NCBI GenBank assembly: GCA_024275635.1
Contig: JAJRYT010000139.1
Location: 1 to 64,000 of the forward strand
Origin: Chloroflexota bacterium
GTDB lineage: Bacteria; Chloroflexota; Anaerolineae; Promineifilales; Promineifilaceae
DNA length: 64,000 nt
Reading direction: 5' to 3'
Under the pieces are notes generated by a model that saw only the letters and a program-made list of their open reading frames with translations, searched no databases and had not been told where the DNA came from. This document shows, in pieces, positions 17,213-26,842 of this stretch. Numbering within the stretch: position 1 is the first letter of the stretch; each line of letters starts with the position of its first letter. The translations under genes were made by a program, and so were the position numbers.

Positions 17213-19591
17213 TTATCGTCGTCCCACCACCGGGGCGATTCTCCGGCCCACCCATACTTCCTCTTTGAACTCAGGATTGCTGGCTGAAGCCACAAAGTAA
17301 GTGACACCTTGCACGGTCGGCCGTTTCTGTAGCTCGCGCCAGAATGTCAAATACTCCATCCCCTTGCGGAAAGTTGATGTGCCAGCCTTGTTGTTGCTGG
17401 CCTCCGTTACCCAAATGGGTTTATAACGGAAGCGGCTGATGTAATCATCCAACACATCCAGCGCGCGCGACATGGGGTAAACGCTTGACCAGTATAGGTG
17501 GATACCCAAGCCATCGGCTGCCTCTACCGCGGCGCGGCTGGCTTCAATAAAGCGCACATGATCTTGCTTGAGATTGCCCACATCACTGCCCGGGGAAAGA
17601 CCGGGATAGATAAAACGCTGACCGGGTAGTTCTCGCCGATACAGTTTCAGGAGTTCCAGCCACCATTGGGCGAAGCTGGCGCCATCTGACCAGGATGTGA
17701 AAAGCCCTTCGGGTCGCAAATTGGTTTCATTGTGTAGTTCAACCACCACGTCTTTGCCGGGCAGCAGGCTGAGCGTGCGCTTGACATCGCTGATTGTATC
17801 GTTGAAGAATTGGTTGGGGCGGATGTTGCGGCCGCCAAAATCGAGAAAAGCGCGCACAATCCAACTGGCGTCGGGGTGCGCTTTTACCAGTTTCTTGATG
17901 GCGCTGGGGTTGTGGAAGGAGAGCAGTTTGATGATGCCCGGCCGCATAATGCCGATTTCCTTGATTTCTGCATCGGAAATACCCGGATCGGCTGAAGCAT
18001 GGATGCCGATTTTAGCGTTGCCGAACGGCGTGGGATCGGGGTTTGGTTTTTCCGGTGTTGTGGTTGTGTCAGTGATGGGCGCAGCGCCGAAGGGGAGTTG
18101 CAGTATCTTATCATCCACGCGCACAGGGGTGTATTCGCCCTGGGCGGCGCCGGTGACGATCATGCCGGCGTTGGCCGGAACGAAACCGATATTTTTAGCG
18201 TTGCGCCGCGGCGCGTCACGTAGATTGATGCCGTAGGGGCCGGCGACGCCTTTGTCGCCTGTCACCGTGATTTGGGTGGAAAAGGCCCAGCCGGGGGTGG
18301 TGTCGGGAATGGGCAGTTCCGGTTCCGGCGGCGGCGTACCGCCCGGCAGGGGTTCGGGCTGGTCAACGGCGGGAATGGGGCTGGGGATGTTGAGCACATC
18401 ATCGCGGTTGGCCAGGACGGGGGTGTATTCCCCTTTGGCTCTGCCGATGATGGTAGCCGCGGCCCCGCCTTTGAGCAGGCCGATGTTTTGGCTGGAGCGG
18501 GCGGGGCGGTTGCGCAGGTTAATGCCGAAACGGCCGACAACTGCCTGGCCGCCGGTCACTGTCAAATACTGTGACCAGGCCCAACCGAGGTAACTATTTT
18601 CGGGCGGTTCTGTCTCATCGGGGGCGAGGACAGGGGGCTTGTCGGGCAGGTTGACCGGCCCGGAAAAATCGGAACGGCGTGCGCGCACGGGGGTGTACTC
18701 GCCGCTGCGAATGCCAATGATGGATACGGTACTGCCACCGGCGACCAGGCCGATGTTTTTGCCGCTGCGGGTGGGGTTGGCTCGTAAATTTATGCCGTAC
18801 TGACCGACAACGGCCTGATTGCCAGTGCGGGTGAGGTAGGCGGTGAAAGCCCAGCCATCAACGGTGGTGACGGTTGGCGGCGGCGGCGGGGTCGGCGGCG
18901 GTGGTTCTGGCGGTTTGGCGTTGCTGAGGGCGCTGGCCGGCACTTTGACAGGAGTATACAAGCCTCTTTTGGCCCCGGTTATGATCATGATGGTGCCGCC
19001 GGGGACGAGGTCAATGAGACGGCCGTTTACCCGCGCATCCTGCCGCAAATTTATCCCGCCGGCGCTGGCCTGGGCCAAATCGCCAACGACAAAAATGCCA
19101 TCTGTGTACGCCCAGCCATCCGTGTAGGGACCGGCCGGTTTTTGGAAACCCATGAGCGGCATGAGGAAGGGGGTGGGGTCAATGATGCTGTAGGGCCAAT
19201 TGCCTTGTTTGGCCCCCTTTTTCTTGAGCGTCAGGTGGAGATGGGAGCCAAAGCTGTTGCCGGTGTTGTCAGCCAGGCCCAGCAAATCGCCCGCTTTGAC
19301 CTGCTGACCGGAACGCACCCGCGCTTGCTGCATGTGGCCGTAGATCGTTTCGTAACCGTCCGCATGTTCGATTCGCACGTGGATGCCGTAGTTGTGAACG
19401 GCGGGGTTGGTTTGGACGAATTTGACCTGACCAGGAGCGACAGCGAAGATTTTACTGCCGGTGGGGGCCATAATGTCCAGCCCTTCGTGGCCGGGCAGGC
19501 CGAATTGGGCATAGTTTTGGGGGTTAGCGCCGAAATATTGGTTGATGCTGCGGAATTCGGTGGGCCAAGCTTCAAATTTGAAACTACTCAT
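17213..19591 (-). CDS. M23 peptidase / four SH3-like repeats / glycosidase fusion
   Basis: This 792-residue protein joins three parts. Residues 1-150 form an M23 (LytM) metallopeptidase domain with HEGLD, GYETIYGHM and GSHLHLTLK. Residues 150-500 carry four repeats of about 60 residues, each with GWA near its start, then GINLR and a closing (E/L)YTPV, like bacterial SH3 domains. They are joined by Pro/Thr-rich linkers. Residues 530-792 form a TIM-barrel glycosidase-like domain with probable acid/base in ELHNETN and nucleophile in WVTEASNN, as in clan GH-A. It would attack both peptide and glycan bonds of a wall polymer. ATG 19591 follows GGAGG. I see no signal peptide, which is odd for an envelope enzyme. 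Confidence 0.82.
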   Translation of the reverse strand: MSSFKFEAWPTEFRSINQYFGANPQNYAQFGLPGHEGLDIMAPTGSKIFAVAPGQVKFVQTNPAVHNYGIHVRIEHADGYETIYGHMQQARVRSGQQVKAGDLLGLADNTGNSFGSHLHLTLKKKGAKQGNWPYSIIDPTPFLMPLMGFQKPAGPYTDGWAYTDGIFVVGDLAQASAGGINLRQDARVNGRLIDLVPGGTIMIITGAKRGLYTPVKVPASALSNAKPPEPPPPTPPPPPTVTTVDGWAFTAYLTRTGNQAVVGQYGINLRANPTRSGKNIGLVAGGSTVSIIGIRSGEYTPVRARRSDFSGPVNLPDKPPVLAPDETEPPENSYLGWAWSQYLTVTGGQAVVGRFGINLRNRPARSSQNIGLLKGGAAATIIGRAKGEYTPVLANRDDVLNIPSPIPAVDQPEPLPGGTPPPEPELPIPDTTPGWAFSTQITVTGDKGVAGPYGINLRDAPRRNAKNIGFVPANAGMIVTGAAQGEYTPVRVDDKILQLPFGAAPITDTTTTPEKPNPDPTPFGNAKIGIHASADPGISDAEIKEIGIMRPGIIKLLSFHNPSAIKKLVKAHPDASWIVRAFLDFGGRNIRPNQFFNDTISDVKRTLSLLPGKDVVVELHNETNLRPEGLFTSWSDGASFAQWWLELLKLYRRELPGQRFIYPGLSPGSDVGNLKQDHVRFIEASRAAVEAADGLGIHLYWSSVYPMSRALDVLDDYISRFRYKPIWVTEASNNKAGTSTFRKGMEYLTFWRELQKRPTVQGVTYFVASASNPEFKEEVWVGRRIAPVVGRR

Positions 19592-19718
19592 GGGAACCTC
19601 CAATTATTGAGTGTTAGGTGTCACGTTTCAAGTATCAGATGTTAACGGATTGAAAGATGCTGACAGGAAATTCTATCCTGGACACATGATACATGACACC
19701 GGGTACTTGACACAAGTT

Positions 19719-20960
19719 TTATGGTGAAACAATTAAGTTATTGAAACCGAGCGGGACGAGTTGGATGAAACTGTTGCCGGGAGCCAGGGGCAGGATAGCG
19801 CCGTCCAGGTCGGTGAAGGTGAGCATGTCGTAGGGATCGTCTCGATGCCAACGGCCGTCTACCCTCACCCCATCCCGAAAAACAGAAACCGGCCCCTCGC
19901 CCCACACCTGAATCTGGATGGAGTAATGGCCGTCGCCAACATGGTCTTCCAAAATATCGGTATCTTCGTGGTGGGCGGCGAGCAGGATGATGTTTTTGAA
20001 GCTGATCTGCTGGCCGGCGTTGGCGTCGAGGTGGGGTTCGCCGTCAGTCCAGCGGATGTAACGGCCGTTGCCACTGTTGTAAGCCCAGGTCACATACGTC
20101 CCATCGTAGCCGATCTCAATCTGGCGGGCCGGTTCGCCGGGGGTGAGCGGTTCCGCGCTGAAGGCCATGCCGTTTTGGAACTGGGGCGGCCTGTTTTGGC
20201 CGCGCTGGTCGAGGATGGCCCGCAAGTTGTAGGTGCTGGTGAACAGGGTGTGTTCAAATGCCTTGTTGGGGTCTTCCACGCGGAAGAAGCCGCCGTGCCC
20301 AAAATCGGGCGAGATGATGCGGTCGAAGAATTCGCTGTCGCGGAACATGAGCCGCACCGGGCCGGAGGAACCGGAGTAGGCGAAGGCGGCGTCATACATT
20401 TTGGGGATTTCCAGGTCAATGATGCGCCCGCTGCGGATGGAACCGACGGGATCGGCATCATGGCTGTAGAAGACGGCCGTGAACCGCGTCAATCCCCCCT
20501 CGGCATAATGTTCAAACACCAGGTCGGCGTTGTTCAGGCCGGATTGGGGGCGGACGATAGCCGGGGCGTTGGAGATTTTGATGGCTAACGGCCGTCTTGC
20601 CAACACAGCCGGGTCAGTAACTGTTTCTCCGGTTAATGGGTTGACGTTGGCAGGGAAGTTAGTGGGGCCGATGAGACCTTCGGGGAGGGAAACGGCCGTT
20701 GGCGGGGCGGGCGAGGCGGTGGGTTCGGCCGCCGCCGCGCCCTCATCTACGACGATAACCGGCGGCGGGGCGAGGGTAGGCGTGGGCGGCGGCGTGGGCG
20801 CGTTGTCAGGTTCAGCGGCGGACGGCTCGTTGTCAGTCACGACGCGCGTGACTTCAACAGGAATACCGGTTGAAGTTGGTGTTGGCTGGCAGCCAATAAA
20901 CAAAAGCGATAACAATAGAACAACAAGAAGCGCCATCAATTTAGGCTGATTTGTTGACAT
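19719..20960 (-). CDS. DUF3048-family lipoprotein
   Basis: The 413-residue product has a lipoprotein signal (hydrophobic run ending LLFIGC, Cys at about 24). A Pro/Thr/Ala-rich spacer (about 25-95) follows. The DUF3048 domain starts at NPLTGETV, with conserved stretches ALARRPLAIKISNAP, SGLNNADLVFEHYAEGG and DPVGSIRSGRIIDLEI. The family includes Bacillus YerB, and its biochemical role is not established. It is probably anchored outside the membrane. It is the last gene of a long minus-strand run, 77 bases beyond the hydrolase gene, and a gap of about 125 bases with no clear signals separates it from the peptidase fusion. It contains five ACGGCCGT copies. Confidence 0.85.
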   Translation of the reverse strand: MSTNQPKLMALLVVLLLSLLFIGCQPTPTSTGIPVEVTRVVTDNEPSAAEPDNAPTPPPTPTLAPPPVIVVDEGAAAAEPTASPAPPTAVSLPEGLIGPTNFPANVNPLTGETVTDPAVLARRPLAIKISNAPAIVRPQSGLNNADLVFEHYAEGGLTRFTAVFYSHDADPVGSIRSGRIIDLEIPKMYDAAFAYSGSSGPVRLMFRDSEFFDRIISPDFGHGGFFRVEDPNKAFEHTLFTSTYNLRAILDQRGQNRPPQFQNGMAFSAEPLTPGEPARQIEIGYDGTYVTWAYNSGNGRYIRWTDGEPHLDANAGQQISFKNIILLAAHHEDTDILEDHVGDGHYSIQIQVWGEGPVSVFRDGVRVDGRWHRDDPYDMLTFTDLDGAILPLAPGNSFIQLVPLGFNNLIVSP

Positions 20961-21037
20961 GAAGCCTCCAATTCAATTTTTACCAACAATTATACGGGGA
21001 CGAGGGAGAGAAGCACGTCAGGAATGGTGGCGATGAA

Positions 21038-21829
21038 TTAGCGAACGCGCCGCTGCCAATGTTCTTTGGGGGTTAGTTCAGTTACGCTGTCATCGGCGTG
21101 AATGAAGTCCAGCAGCAGCCGGTTAAACTTCACTTTTTCTTGCAGCATGGGGAAATGGTTGCACTTTTTCAGGGGAACGAAGAAGCGTCTAGAATCGGAA
21201 TTTTGTAAACGGCCGTATTCGCTTGGCGGCAGCTGCACAACCTGGTCTTGCTCTCCGGAGACGATGAGTAACGGCCGTTCACAACTCGCCAGATCATTAA
21301 CAAAATCAATCCCCTTTAACTCTTGAGCTAGTTGATTCACAGCCAATTGGTCCGTCTTTTGCATTTCCGAATCCACTTCCATAAAACTATTAGACTTTCC
21401 CAACACGCGCGAGACAAACGAATCCGGCGTTGAATTTGTCAAACGCGCATGAATAAAATCACCTTGAAGTGGTAGAGAAACCGTCACCAGCTTGTGAACA
21501 TTTTCCGGGTGTTTTTTGGTATATCGCAGCGCTACGGCCGCGCCCAATGAATGTCCTATCAGAATAACTGGCTGGACAATACCCATCTTTTGAACGAACT
21601 GGTCAACCATTTCTACATAGGCTGATAGCGTATATAAATTGGACGACTTACTGGAATCGCCAAAGCCCCATAAATCAATCGCAAATGAACGCTGCCCTGC
21701 GGATAACGCCTGCATAGACGGCCACCAATAGCGCCAGGACCCCAGCCAACCATGCACAAAAAGCAGCGGTTGGCCGCGGCCCAGAACCTCGTAATGAATC
21801 AGTTGGTTATTGACGGTGGCAATGCTCAT
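21038..21829 (-). CDS. Alpha/beta-fold hydrolase (copy 1)
   Basis: The 263-residue protein has the standard fold: oxyanion motif LLFVHGWLGSWRYW (about residue 25), nucleophile elbow GHSLGAAVALRY (Ser near 94) and catalytic His in KCNHFPMLQEKVKF (about 229). It is clearly paralogous to the hydrolase encoded at 30095-30946 (shared HYE.LGRGQP, FWGFG/LWGFG, AYVEMV). ATG 21829 is preferred over TTG 21835. Neither has a strong ribosome site. It is the last gene of the ten-gene signalling/lipid cluster, 18 bases after the receiver gene. Likely substrates are esters or lipids, but specificity cannot be read. Confidence 0.85.
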   Translation of the reverse strand: MSIATVNNQLIHYEVLGRGQPLLFVHGWLGSWRYWWPSMQALSAGQRSFAIDLWGFGDSSKSSNLYTLSAYVEMVDQFVQKMGIVQPVILIGHSLGAAVALRYTKKHPENVHKLVTVSLPLQGDFIHARLTNSTPDSFVSRVLGKSNSFMEVDSEMQKTDQLAVNQLAQELKGIDFVNDLASCERPLLIVSGEQDQVVQLPPSEYGRLQNSDSRRFFVPLKKCNHFPMLQEKVKFNRLLLDFIHADDSVTELTPKEHWQRRVR

Positions 21830-21847
21830 AATCAAAAACGGATCGAT

Positions 21848-22222
21848 CTAATTCTTGTTCAAAATCGTGTTGACCGTACTAATCAGATCATCGGGAGAAA
21901 ACGGTTTCAAAATATACTGTTCCGCACCCGCATCCAATCCGGCCTGCACTTCAGCTTCCTGGCCTTTAGCCGATAAAAAGATGATGGGAATATGCTTTGT
22001 TGTTTCCTGTTCCTTTAGCTGGCGGCACGCTTCAAATCCGGTCATGTTAGGCATACGTACATCCATCAGGATCAAGTCAAATTGGCCCTGGTTAGCCTGC
22101 ACGATTTTGACAGCCACCGCGCCATCTTCTGCGCTGTCTACATCAAACCCGCTAAACTGGAGGGTTAATACAATGAGTTCACGAATGTCTTGATCATCTT
22201 CGGCAACAAGAATTTTGGCCAT
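21848..22222 (-). CDS. Single-domain response regulator
   Basis: The 124-residue receiver domain has acidic residues EDDQD (about 8-12), phosphorylation site Asp in LILMDVRMPNMTG (about 54), a Ser in FLSAKGQ (switch position) and Lys in ILKPFSPDDL (about 107). No output domain is attached, so it should act through protein contact. It starts 16 bases after the large sensor kinase and is presumably phosphorylated by it. Confidence 0.93.
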   Translation of the reverse strand: MAKILVAEDDQDIRELIVLTLQFSGFDVDSAEDGAVAVKIVQANQGQFDLILMDVRMPNMTGFEACRQLKEQETTKHIPIIFLSAKGQEAEVQAGLDAGAEQYILKPFSPDDLISTVNTILNKN

Positions 22223-22238
22223 AAATTTATCCTTTCAC

Positions 22239-25200
22239 TCAGGCCGGATCACTATCTTGAATTACAACGGGCAATGTGAAGGTAAACGTACTGCCTTTAC
22301 CTAGTTCGCTCTCTACTTCTAAAGCGCCGCCATGCATCTCAATAAGGCTATGGACAATTGCCAGCCCTAAACCGGTGCCCGGTACACTTTGCACAGCGGA
22401 TGATTCGGAGCGGAAAAACCGTTCAAAGATTTTCTGTAGATTTTTTTCGGAGATGCCAATGCCGGTATCCGTAATGCTTACGCTGATGAAATCACCGGCG
22501 GGTTTGGCGCTGATCCGAATTTCGCCGCCTTCTGGTGTGTAGTTGAAAGCGTTGTCTAACAGATTTGTGAATACCTGGGTGATGCGCGCCGGGTCGGCCT
22601 GAGCCAGTGGCAGCGCTGGCGACATCTCGGTGGTAATGTTGATTTGTTTATGGGTATGTTGGATACGGCCGTTCAAATGACCTTCAATAACCTGATCGGC
22701 AACCTGGGCAATATCAATGGGTCGCAGATCGAGAACGGTTTTGTTTGTTTCAATGCGTGAAATGTCTAGCAAATCATTGACCAACATGTGCAAACGGTCG
22801 GCATTGTTTTTGATAACCCGCAAGTATCGTGCCTGGGGATCACTCATTTGACCGGCGGCTCCCATGAGCATCAGATCAGCGTACCCCTTGATGGAGGTCA
22901 TGGGCGTGCGTAGTTCGTGGGATACGGTGGATACAAATTCGCTCTTGAGGTTGTCTACTTCCACTTCTTTGGTGATATCGCGGAAGATGGAAACCGTGCC
23001 GAAATATTGGCGGCCGGCCAGAACAGGGGACAGGTGAACGCTGATAATTTTGTCTTCAATGGTTAACTGATCAGCCAGGTAAGTCCATTGTTTGACGCGG
23101 TCGGCGTTGTTGGCCCAATCCTGAATGGTTTTGATCCAGGTGTCGCCGGCATGGCCGTATAGACCCAATAATTCGTTAATGGATTTGCCCTGGAGTCGAT
23201 TCCGGGGAATATCCAGAATAGAACTGGCAGGCATATTAGCCAGAATGATGCGGCTGTTGTCATCGGCGACGAGAACGCCGTCGGCGATGCTTTCGAGGAT
23301 GGCCTGGCTTTTGGCGGCTTCGATTTGTTCGGTACGGAGCATACTGCCCAGACGTTCGGCCTGTTCACGAATAAGTTTGTAAAGGTTGGCGTTGTTAATG
23401 GCGTTGGCGACCTGAATGGCGGCGGCTTCGACGAGGTCTAGCTGCTGCATGGTGAATGCGGCCGTTTCGATGTGGAAGAGCATGAGGACGCCGATGACCT
23501 CTTCACTGGTGATGAGGGGGACGCCTAAAACGGAGCGATATTGACGGCTTCGGGGCAGATCGATCCAACGCGGGTCTTCGCGCGTATCATGGACGATGAC
23601 GGCTGAACGATTGCGTATTATCCAACCGGCTAATCCTTCATCTCGCTTGATGCCGCTGGAGCCGGTGGGGGTGGATAACGGCCGTTCCATGCCCAACGCT
23701 GCCCGAAAATCTAATTCATCCGTTTCTTGATTGATAAGCAAAATCATGCCTTGGGTAGCGTTGACAACTTCATTGACCAAGTTTAACGCTTGATTCAATA
23801 CCCGATCTTGATCTAAACTAGCTGCTAATTCGGACGAGATACGCAGTAAGATTTTCACCCGGTTGCTTTCTTCATGCAAAGCATGGGTCCGTTCAGCTAC
23901 GCGCAGATCCAACTCTTCGTTGAAGTGGCGCAATTCTTCAAACAGCTTGGCATTTTGCAATGCGATAGCCACCTGGATGCCAAATGTGGTGGCCTGGGTG
24001 GTATCTTTATCACTGAAGCGGTCGGGGTTCCTGGTATCCGCCAGAACCATTACTCCGATAATTTCGTTTTCTTGTTCCAGAGGCACGCCCAACACGGCTT
24101 GAATCGTCTCTTTGTGGGGTAAGCGTAAATGAACCTGGTTGGTATCATGTACATGATTGAGATAAAGAGCGCGGCGTTCGCGGTAAATAAGGGTGACAAA
24201 GGCTGCGGAATCGTTAATAGGCACGGCGGACTCGGCAAAAGATAATTCGCCTTGTCCTTTGGCAGTGCTGCCGATGAATTGATCGTCCTCGCGCTGCCAG
24301 AGATAGGCGCCGTCAACATTGAATATGTGTAAACTTTCCTGACAGATAAGCCCTAATAGAGTTGAGCGGTCCAGCGTGTAGTTGATAGCCAGGCTGACTC
24401 GCCCCAGGGCATTGTAGAATCGTTCCCGTTCGTAAGTATCTTCAAAGATTAGCGCTGTTTCCAGGACGGTGTTGGCCTGGTTAGACAGGGCGGTGAGCAG
24501 CTGTCGGTCGCCGGTATCGAAGATTTGTTCCTGATCGCGGCTTATGATCGCTATCACGCCAAATGTTTCTTCAGATAAAACGATGGGCAAGATGATGCTT
24601 GCGTAAGGTTCGTCTTTGGGTAGCCAAACAGGGTGTGGTTGCAGCGCTGGATTATCGGATGGGTAAGAGGCGACAAGCAATTCCTGAGTGGTGATGACCT
24701 GGTAAATTGGACCGCTTTGATTTAATGGGAAGGTTGAGCCAATGGCGCGTGTAGCGGGCTGTGTATTATTGAACTTTTTAGGATGGGCATAGTCTTGAAG
24801 AACAACGAGCTGGTTAGCGTTGGGTCGCCACTGGTAGATGGTGTATCCGTCGGCGTTGATGGCCCGGCGCATATGTTTACCCATCAGGGTGACGACGCTG
24901 TTTTTATCGAGTGTGCCGGAGATGGCCCGGTTGGCTTCGAACAAAGTTTGGAATTCGCGGCTGCGGGCCAGGGTTTCCTGGACGAGTTGGGTGTTTTCGA
25001 TGACGGAGGCAGCGAATTGGGCGTATAGTTCGATGGTTTGCAGAGTGCGCGGGCCGGGGCGCCGACCGTTGCCAGGTTGATCCAGTCCTATTAGACCAAT
25101 AATTCGCCGCTGCCGATTGTGCAGGGGAACAAATAGAATGTCCCTTGGGTTCCAAGCGCGCGCATCCTCTTCGCCGGTGGCTGTTTGGTCGAGTAAGATG

Positions 25201-25853
25201 GTTCCCAGATTTTCTTCAGACCATTTACTCTCACCGGGAATGAAGTAACAATCGCCATGACGGTAACGATCAAGGTCTGGCCTGCTGAAAAGGTCACGCC
25301 AAACTTGAGCGGGGAGGATGTTTTGGCGCAAAAATTGTTGTTCTTCCGGTGTAAACCCGGCCATAATGAATTTGGTAGGCTGGAAATCTTTATCACGTAA
25401 GGTCAGCAGCACACGGTTCCAGCCGGTCATTTGCAACCCGTTGACGATGAGTTGTAATTTTTCATCAAAGTCGGGTTCTTTGTTGATGCGGGTCAGGGCT
25501 GTTAGATGGTCAATGGCGGCTGGCTGGGTGGTCGGCGGAGTGGGGCTAATAATGAGTTGGATGAGGGTGTCATCGAACCCGAAGCAAGGTTTCGCCAGGA
25601 TGTCAAGAATACGGCCGTTACTCATCTGCAACCGTGTTTCATCCGGCGGCGTGAGAAGCTTTTGCCATTTCTCATACGGGGCTACGGCCTGGAAAATTTC
25701 AGTAAGTGAAGCAGGTTTTAAGTCAAGACCTAATAAAGAATAGGCTGCTGGATTCATGTATGAAACAGCGCCATCAGTCTTAAATAAAACGATTCCCTCA
25801 TTGAGAGATTCAAGGAAAGTCCAGGTTGCAGCCGAGGTTAATTCCTGTTCCAT
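22239..25853 (-). CDS. Multi-GAF/PAS sensor histidine kinase
   Basis: The 1204-residue cytosolic sensor has an N-terminal PAS (about 12-115), four GAF-like domains (about 130-300, 300-465, 475-640 and 670-830), a second PAS (about 850-955) and a kinase core. Phospho-acceptor His is in STVSHELRTPMTSIKGY (about 975). ATP-binding boxes are NLLDNAFNYTPEGG, ITDTGIGISEKN and GTGLGLAIVHSLIEMHGG. No transmembrane segments are apparent, so it probably senses internal small molecules or redox state. It lies between the GGDEF-like regulator and the receiver in the ten-gene cluster. It contains ACGGCCGT copies at 22668, 23689 and 25611. Confidence 0.92.
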   Translation of the reverse strand: MEQELTSAATWTFLESLNEGIVLFKTDGAVSYMNPAAYSLLGLDLKPASLTEIFQAVAPYEKWQKLLTPPDETRLQMSNGRILDILAKPCFGFDDTLIQLIISPTPPTTQPAAIDHLTALTRINKEPDFDEKLQLIVNGLQMTGWNRVLLTLRDKDFQPTKFIMAGFTPEEQQFLRQNILPAQVWRDLFSRPDLDRYRHGDCYFIPGESKWSEENLGTILLDQTATGEEDARAWNPRDILFVPLHNRQRRIIGLIGLDQPGNGRRPGPRTLQTIELYAQFAASVIENTQLVQETLARSREFQTLFEANRAISGTLDKNSVVTLMGKHMRRAINADGYTIYQWRPNANQLVVLQDYAHPKKFNNTQPATRAIGSTFPLNQSGPIYQVITTQELLVASYPSDNPALQPHPVWLPKDEPYASIILPIVLSEETFGVIAIISRDQEQIFDTGDRQLLTALSNQANTVLETALIFEDTYERERFYNALGRVSLAINYTLDRSTLLGLICQESLHIFNVDGAYLWQREDDQFIGSTAKGQGELSFAESAVPINDSAAFVTLIYRERRALYLNHVHDTNQVHLRLPHKETIQAVLGVPLEQENEIIGVMVLADTRNPDRFSDKDTTQATTFGIQVAIALQNAKLFEELRHFNEELDLRVAERTHALHEESNRVKILLRISSELAASLDQDRVLNQALNLVNEVVNATQGMILLINQETDELDFRAALGMERPLSTPTGSSGIKRDEGLAGWIIRNRSAVIVHDTREDPRWIDLPRSRQYRSVLGVPLITSEEVIGVLMLFHIETAAFTMQQLDLVEAAAIQVANAINNANLYKLIREQAERLGSMLRTEQIEAAKSQAILESIADGVLVADDNSRIILANMPASSILDIPRNRLQGKSINELLGLYGHAGDTWIKTIQDWANNADRVKQWTYLADQLTIEDKIISVHLSPVLAGRQYFGTVSIFRDITKEVEVDNLKSEFVSTVSHELRTPMTSIKGYADLMLMGAAGQMSDPQARYLRVIKNNADRLHMLVNDLLDISRIETNKTVLDLRPIDIAQVADQVIEGHLNGRIQHTHKQINITTEMSPALPLAQADPARITQVFTNLLDNAFNYTPEGGEIRISAKPAGDFISVSITDTGIGISEKNLQKIFERFFRSESSAVQSVPGTGLGLAIVHSLIEMHGGALEVESELGKGSTFTFTLPVVIQDSDPA

Positions 25854-25946
25854 GCGATTAATTTGAAACCTCAGCCATTACTGCCAATACAATAAAATCA
25901 ATAAAGCGTGTCGTCAAAAAATAACTGTGATGAGACGGCTGATGGC

Positions 25947-26825
25947 TTAAATCTGGTCATGTCTCCGTAATTCGGCGGCCATTTCCGTAATTTCACGAAT
26001 ATCCGAAAATCGTTGCGTTTTACCAGAGACAGCGCCAATGGAGAGACGCATCAATGGAGCCAATGAGCCATCGGGTTTGGAAATGCCCCCTTGTTCCCGA
26101 TCCATAAAGTTGTAATGAGCCAAAACCTCCTCATCAAACCGCTGTCGTAATTGCGCGCTAATGGCATCGACATCTTCGGCTACCGAAATCAAAATCAATG
26201 TATCATTGCTGGCATGACCAATAAAATCATCCAATGTACCCTGGCTGTCCACGACCTCGTTCAAAAGCATGGCCGTAAAGCGAATAACCTCATCGCCGGC
26301 AACAAACCCATAGGCGTCATTGAAAGGGTTGAGATTGTCTATGCCGATAAGGAGCAGTGTCCAGTTATCATCACGCATGATTGACCGCAATTGATCTTCA
26401 ATTAAACGGGCGCTGGGAAGGCCGGTACGCGGATCAGTCATATTAAGCCGCTGGTGGGTGCGAATAGCCGTACCGATACGTAGCTTTAACTCTTCAATAT
26501 CAAAGGGTTTCGTGATGTAGTCGTCAGCGCCTAACTCCAGACCAGCAATTTTGTCGCTGCGCTCATCCTTTTGTGTAAGAAAGATGATAGGTATGTGGCT
26601 GGTACGGGTTGTTGTGCGCATTTCTTTACATACGGTATACCCATCCATATCTGGAAGCATGATGTCAAGTACAACGAGATCGGGCAAGCTTTTGCGACAT
26701 TGTTCCAGAGCATCACTGCCCCTTGACGCAACATCTACTTGGTAACCGTGGCCCGTGAAGAAGATGCGCAACATGTTAGAAATATCAAAATCATCTTCGA
26801 CTATTAAAATCTTGCCGTTGCTCAT
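25947..26825 (-). CDS. Response regulator with degenerate GGDEF domain
   Basis: Residues 1-125 form a receiver domain (EDD near 10; phospho-Asp in LVVLDIMLPDMDG, about 54; Lys in ITKPFDIEEL). A diguanylate-cyclase-like domain follows: LRSIMRDDNWTLLLIGIDNL, then NDAYGFVAGDEVIRFTAMLL. The active-site GGDEF is AGDEV here, so cyclase activity is doubtful. It may bind c-di-GMP or GTP, or act by phosphorylation-dependent contacts. It starts 17 bases after the reductase-like gene and 93 bases before the kinase gene. Confidence 0.88.
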   Translation of the reverse strand: MSNGKILIVEDDFDISNMLRIFFTGHGYQVDVASRGSDALEQCRKSLPDLVVLDIMLPDMDGYTVCKEMRTTTRTSHIPIIFLTQKDERSDKIAGLELGADDYITKPFDIEELKLRIGTAIRTHQRLNMTDPRTGLPSARLIEDQLRSIMRDDNWTLLLIGIDNLNPFNDAYGFVAGDEVIRFTAMLLNEVVDSQGTLDDFIGHASNDTLILISVAEDVDAISAQLRQRFDEEVLAHYNFMDREQGGISKPDGSLAPLMRLSIGAVSGKTQRFSDIREITEMAAELRRHDQI

Positions 26826-26842
26826 AGGCTTTTCCTTACAAT

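Noticed and set aside
19761-20588. Open frame of 275 codons opposite the DUF3048 gene
   Set aside because: Antisense to a clear lipoprotein gene, and the frame is kept open by GC-rich codon bias.
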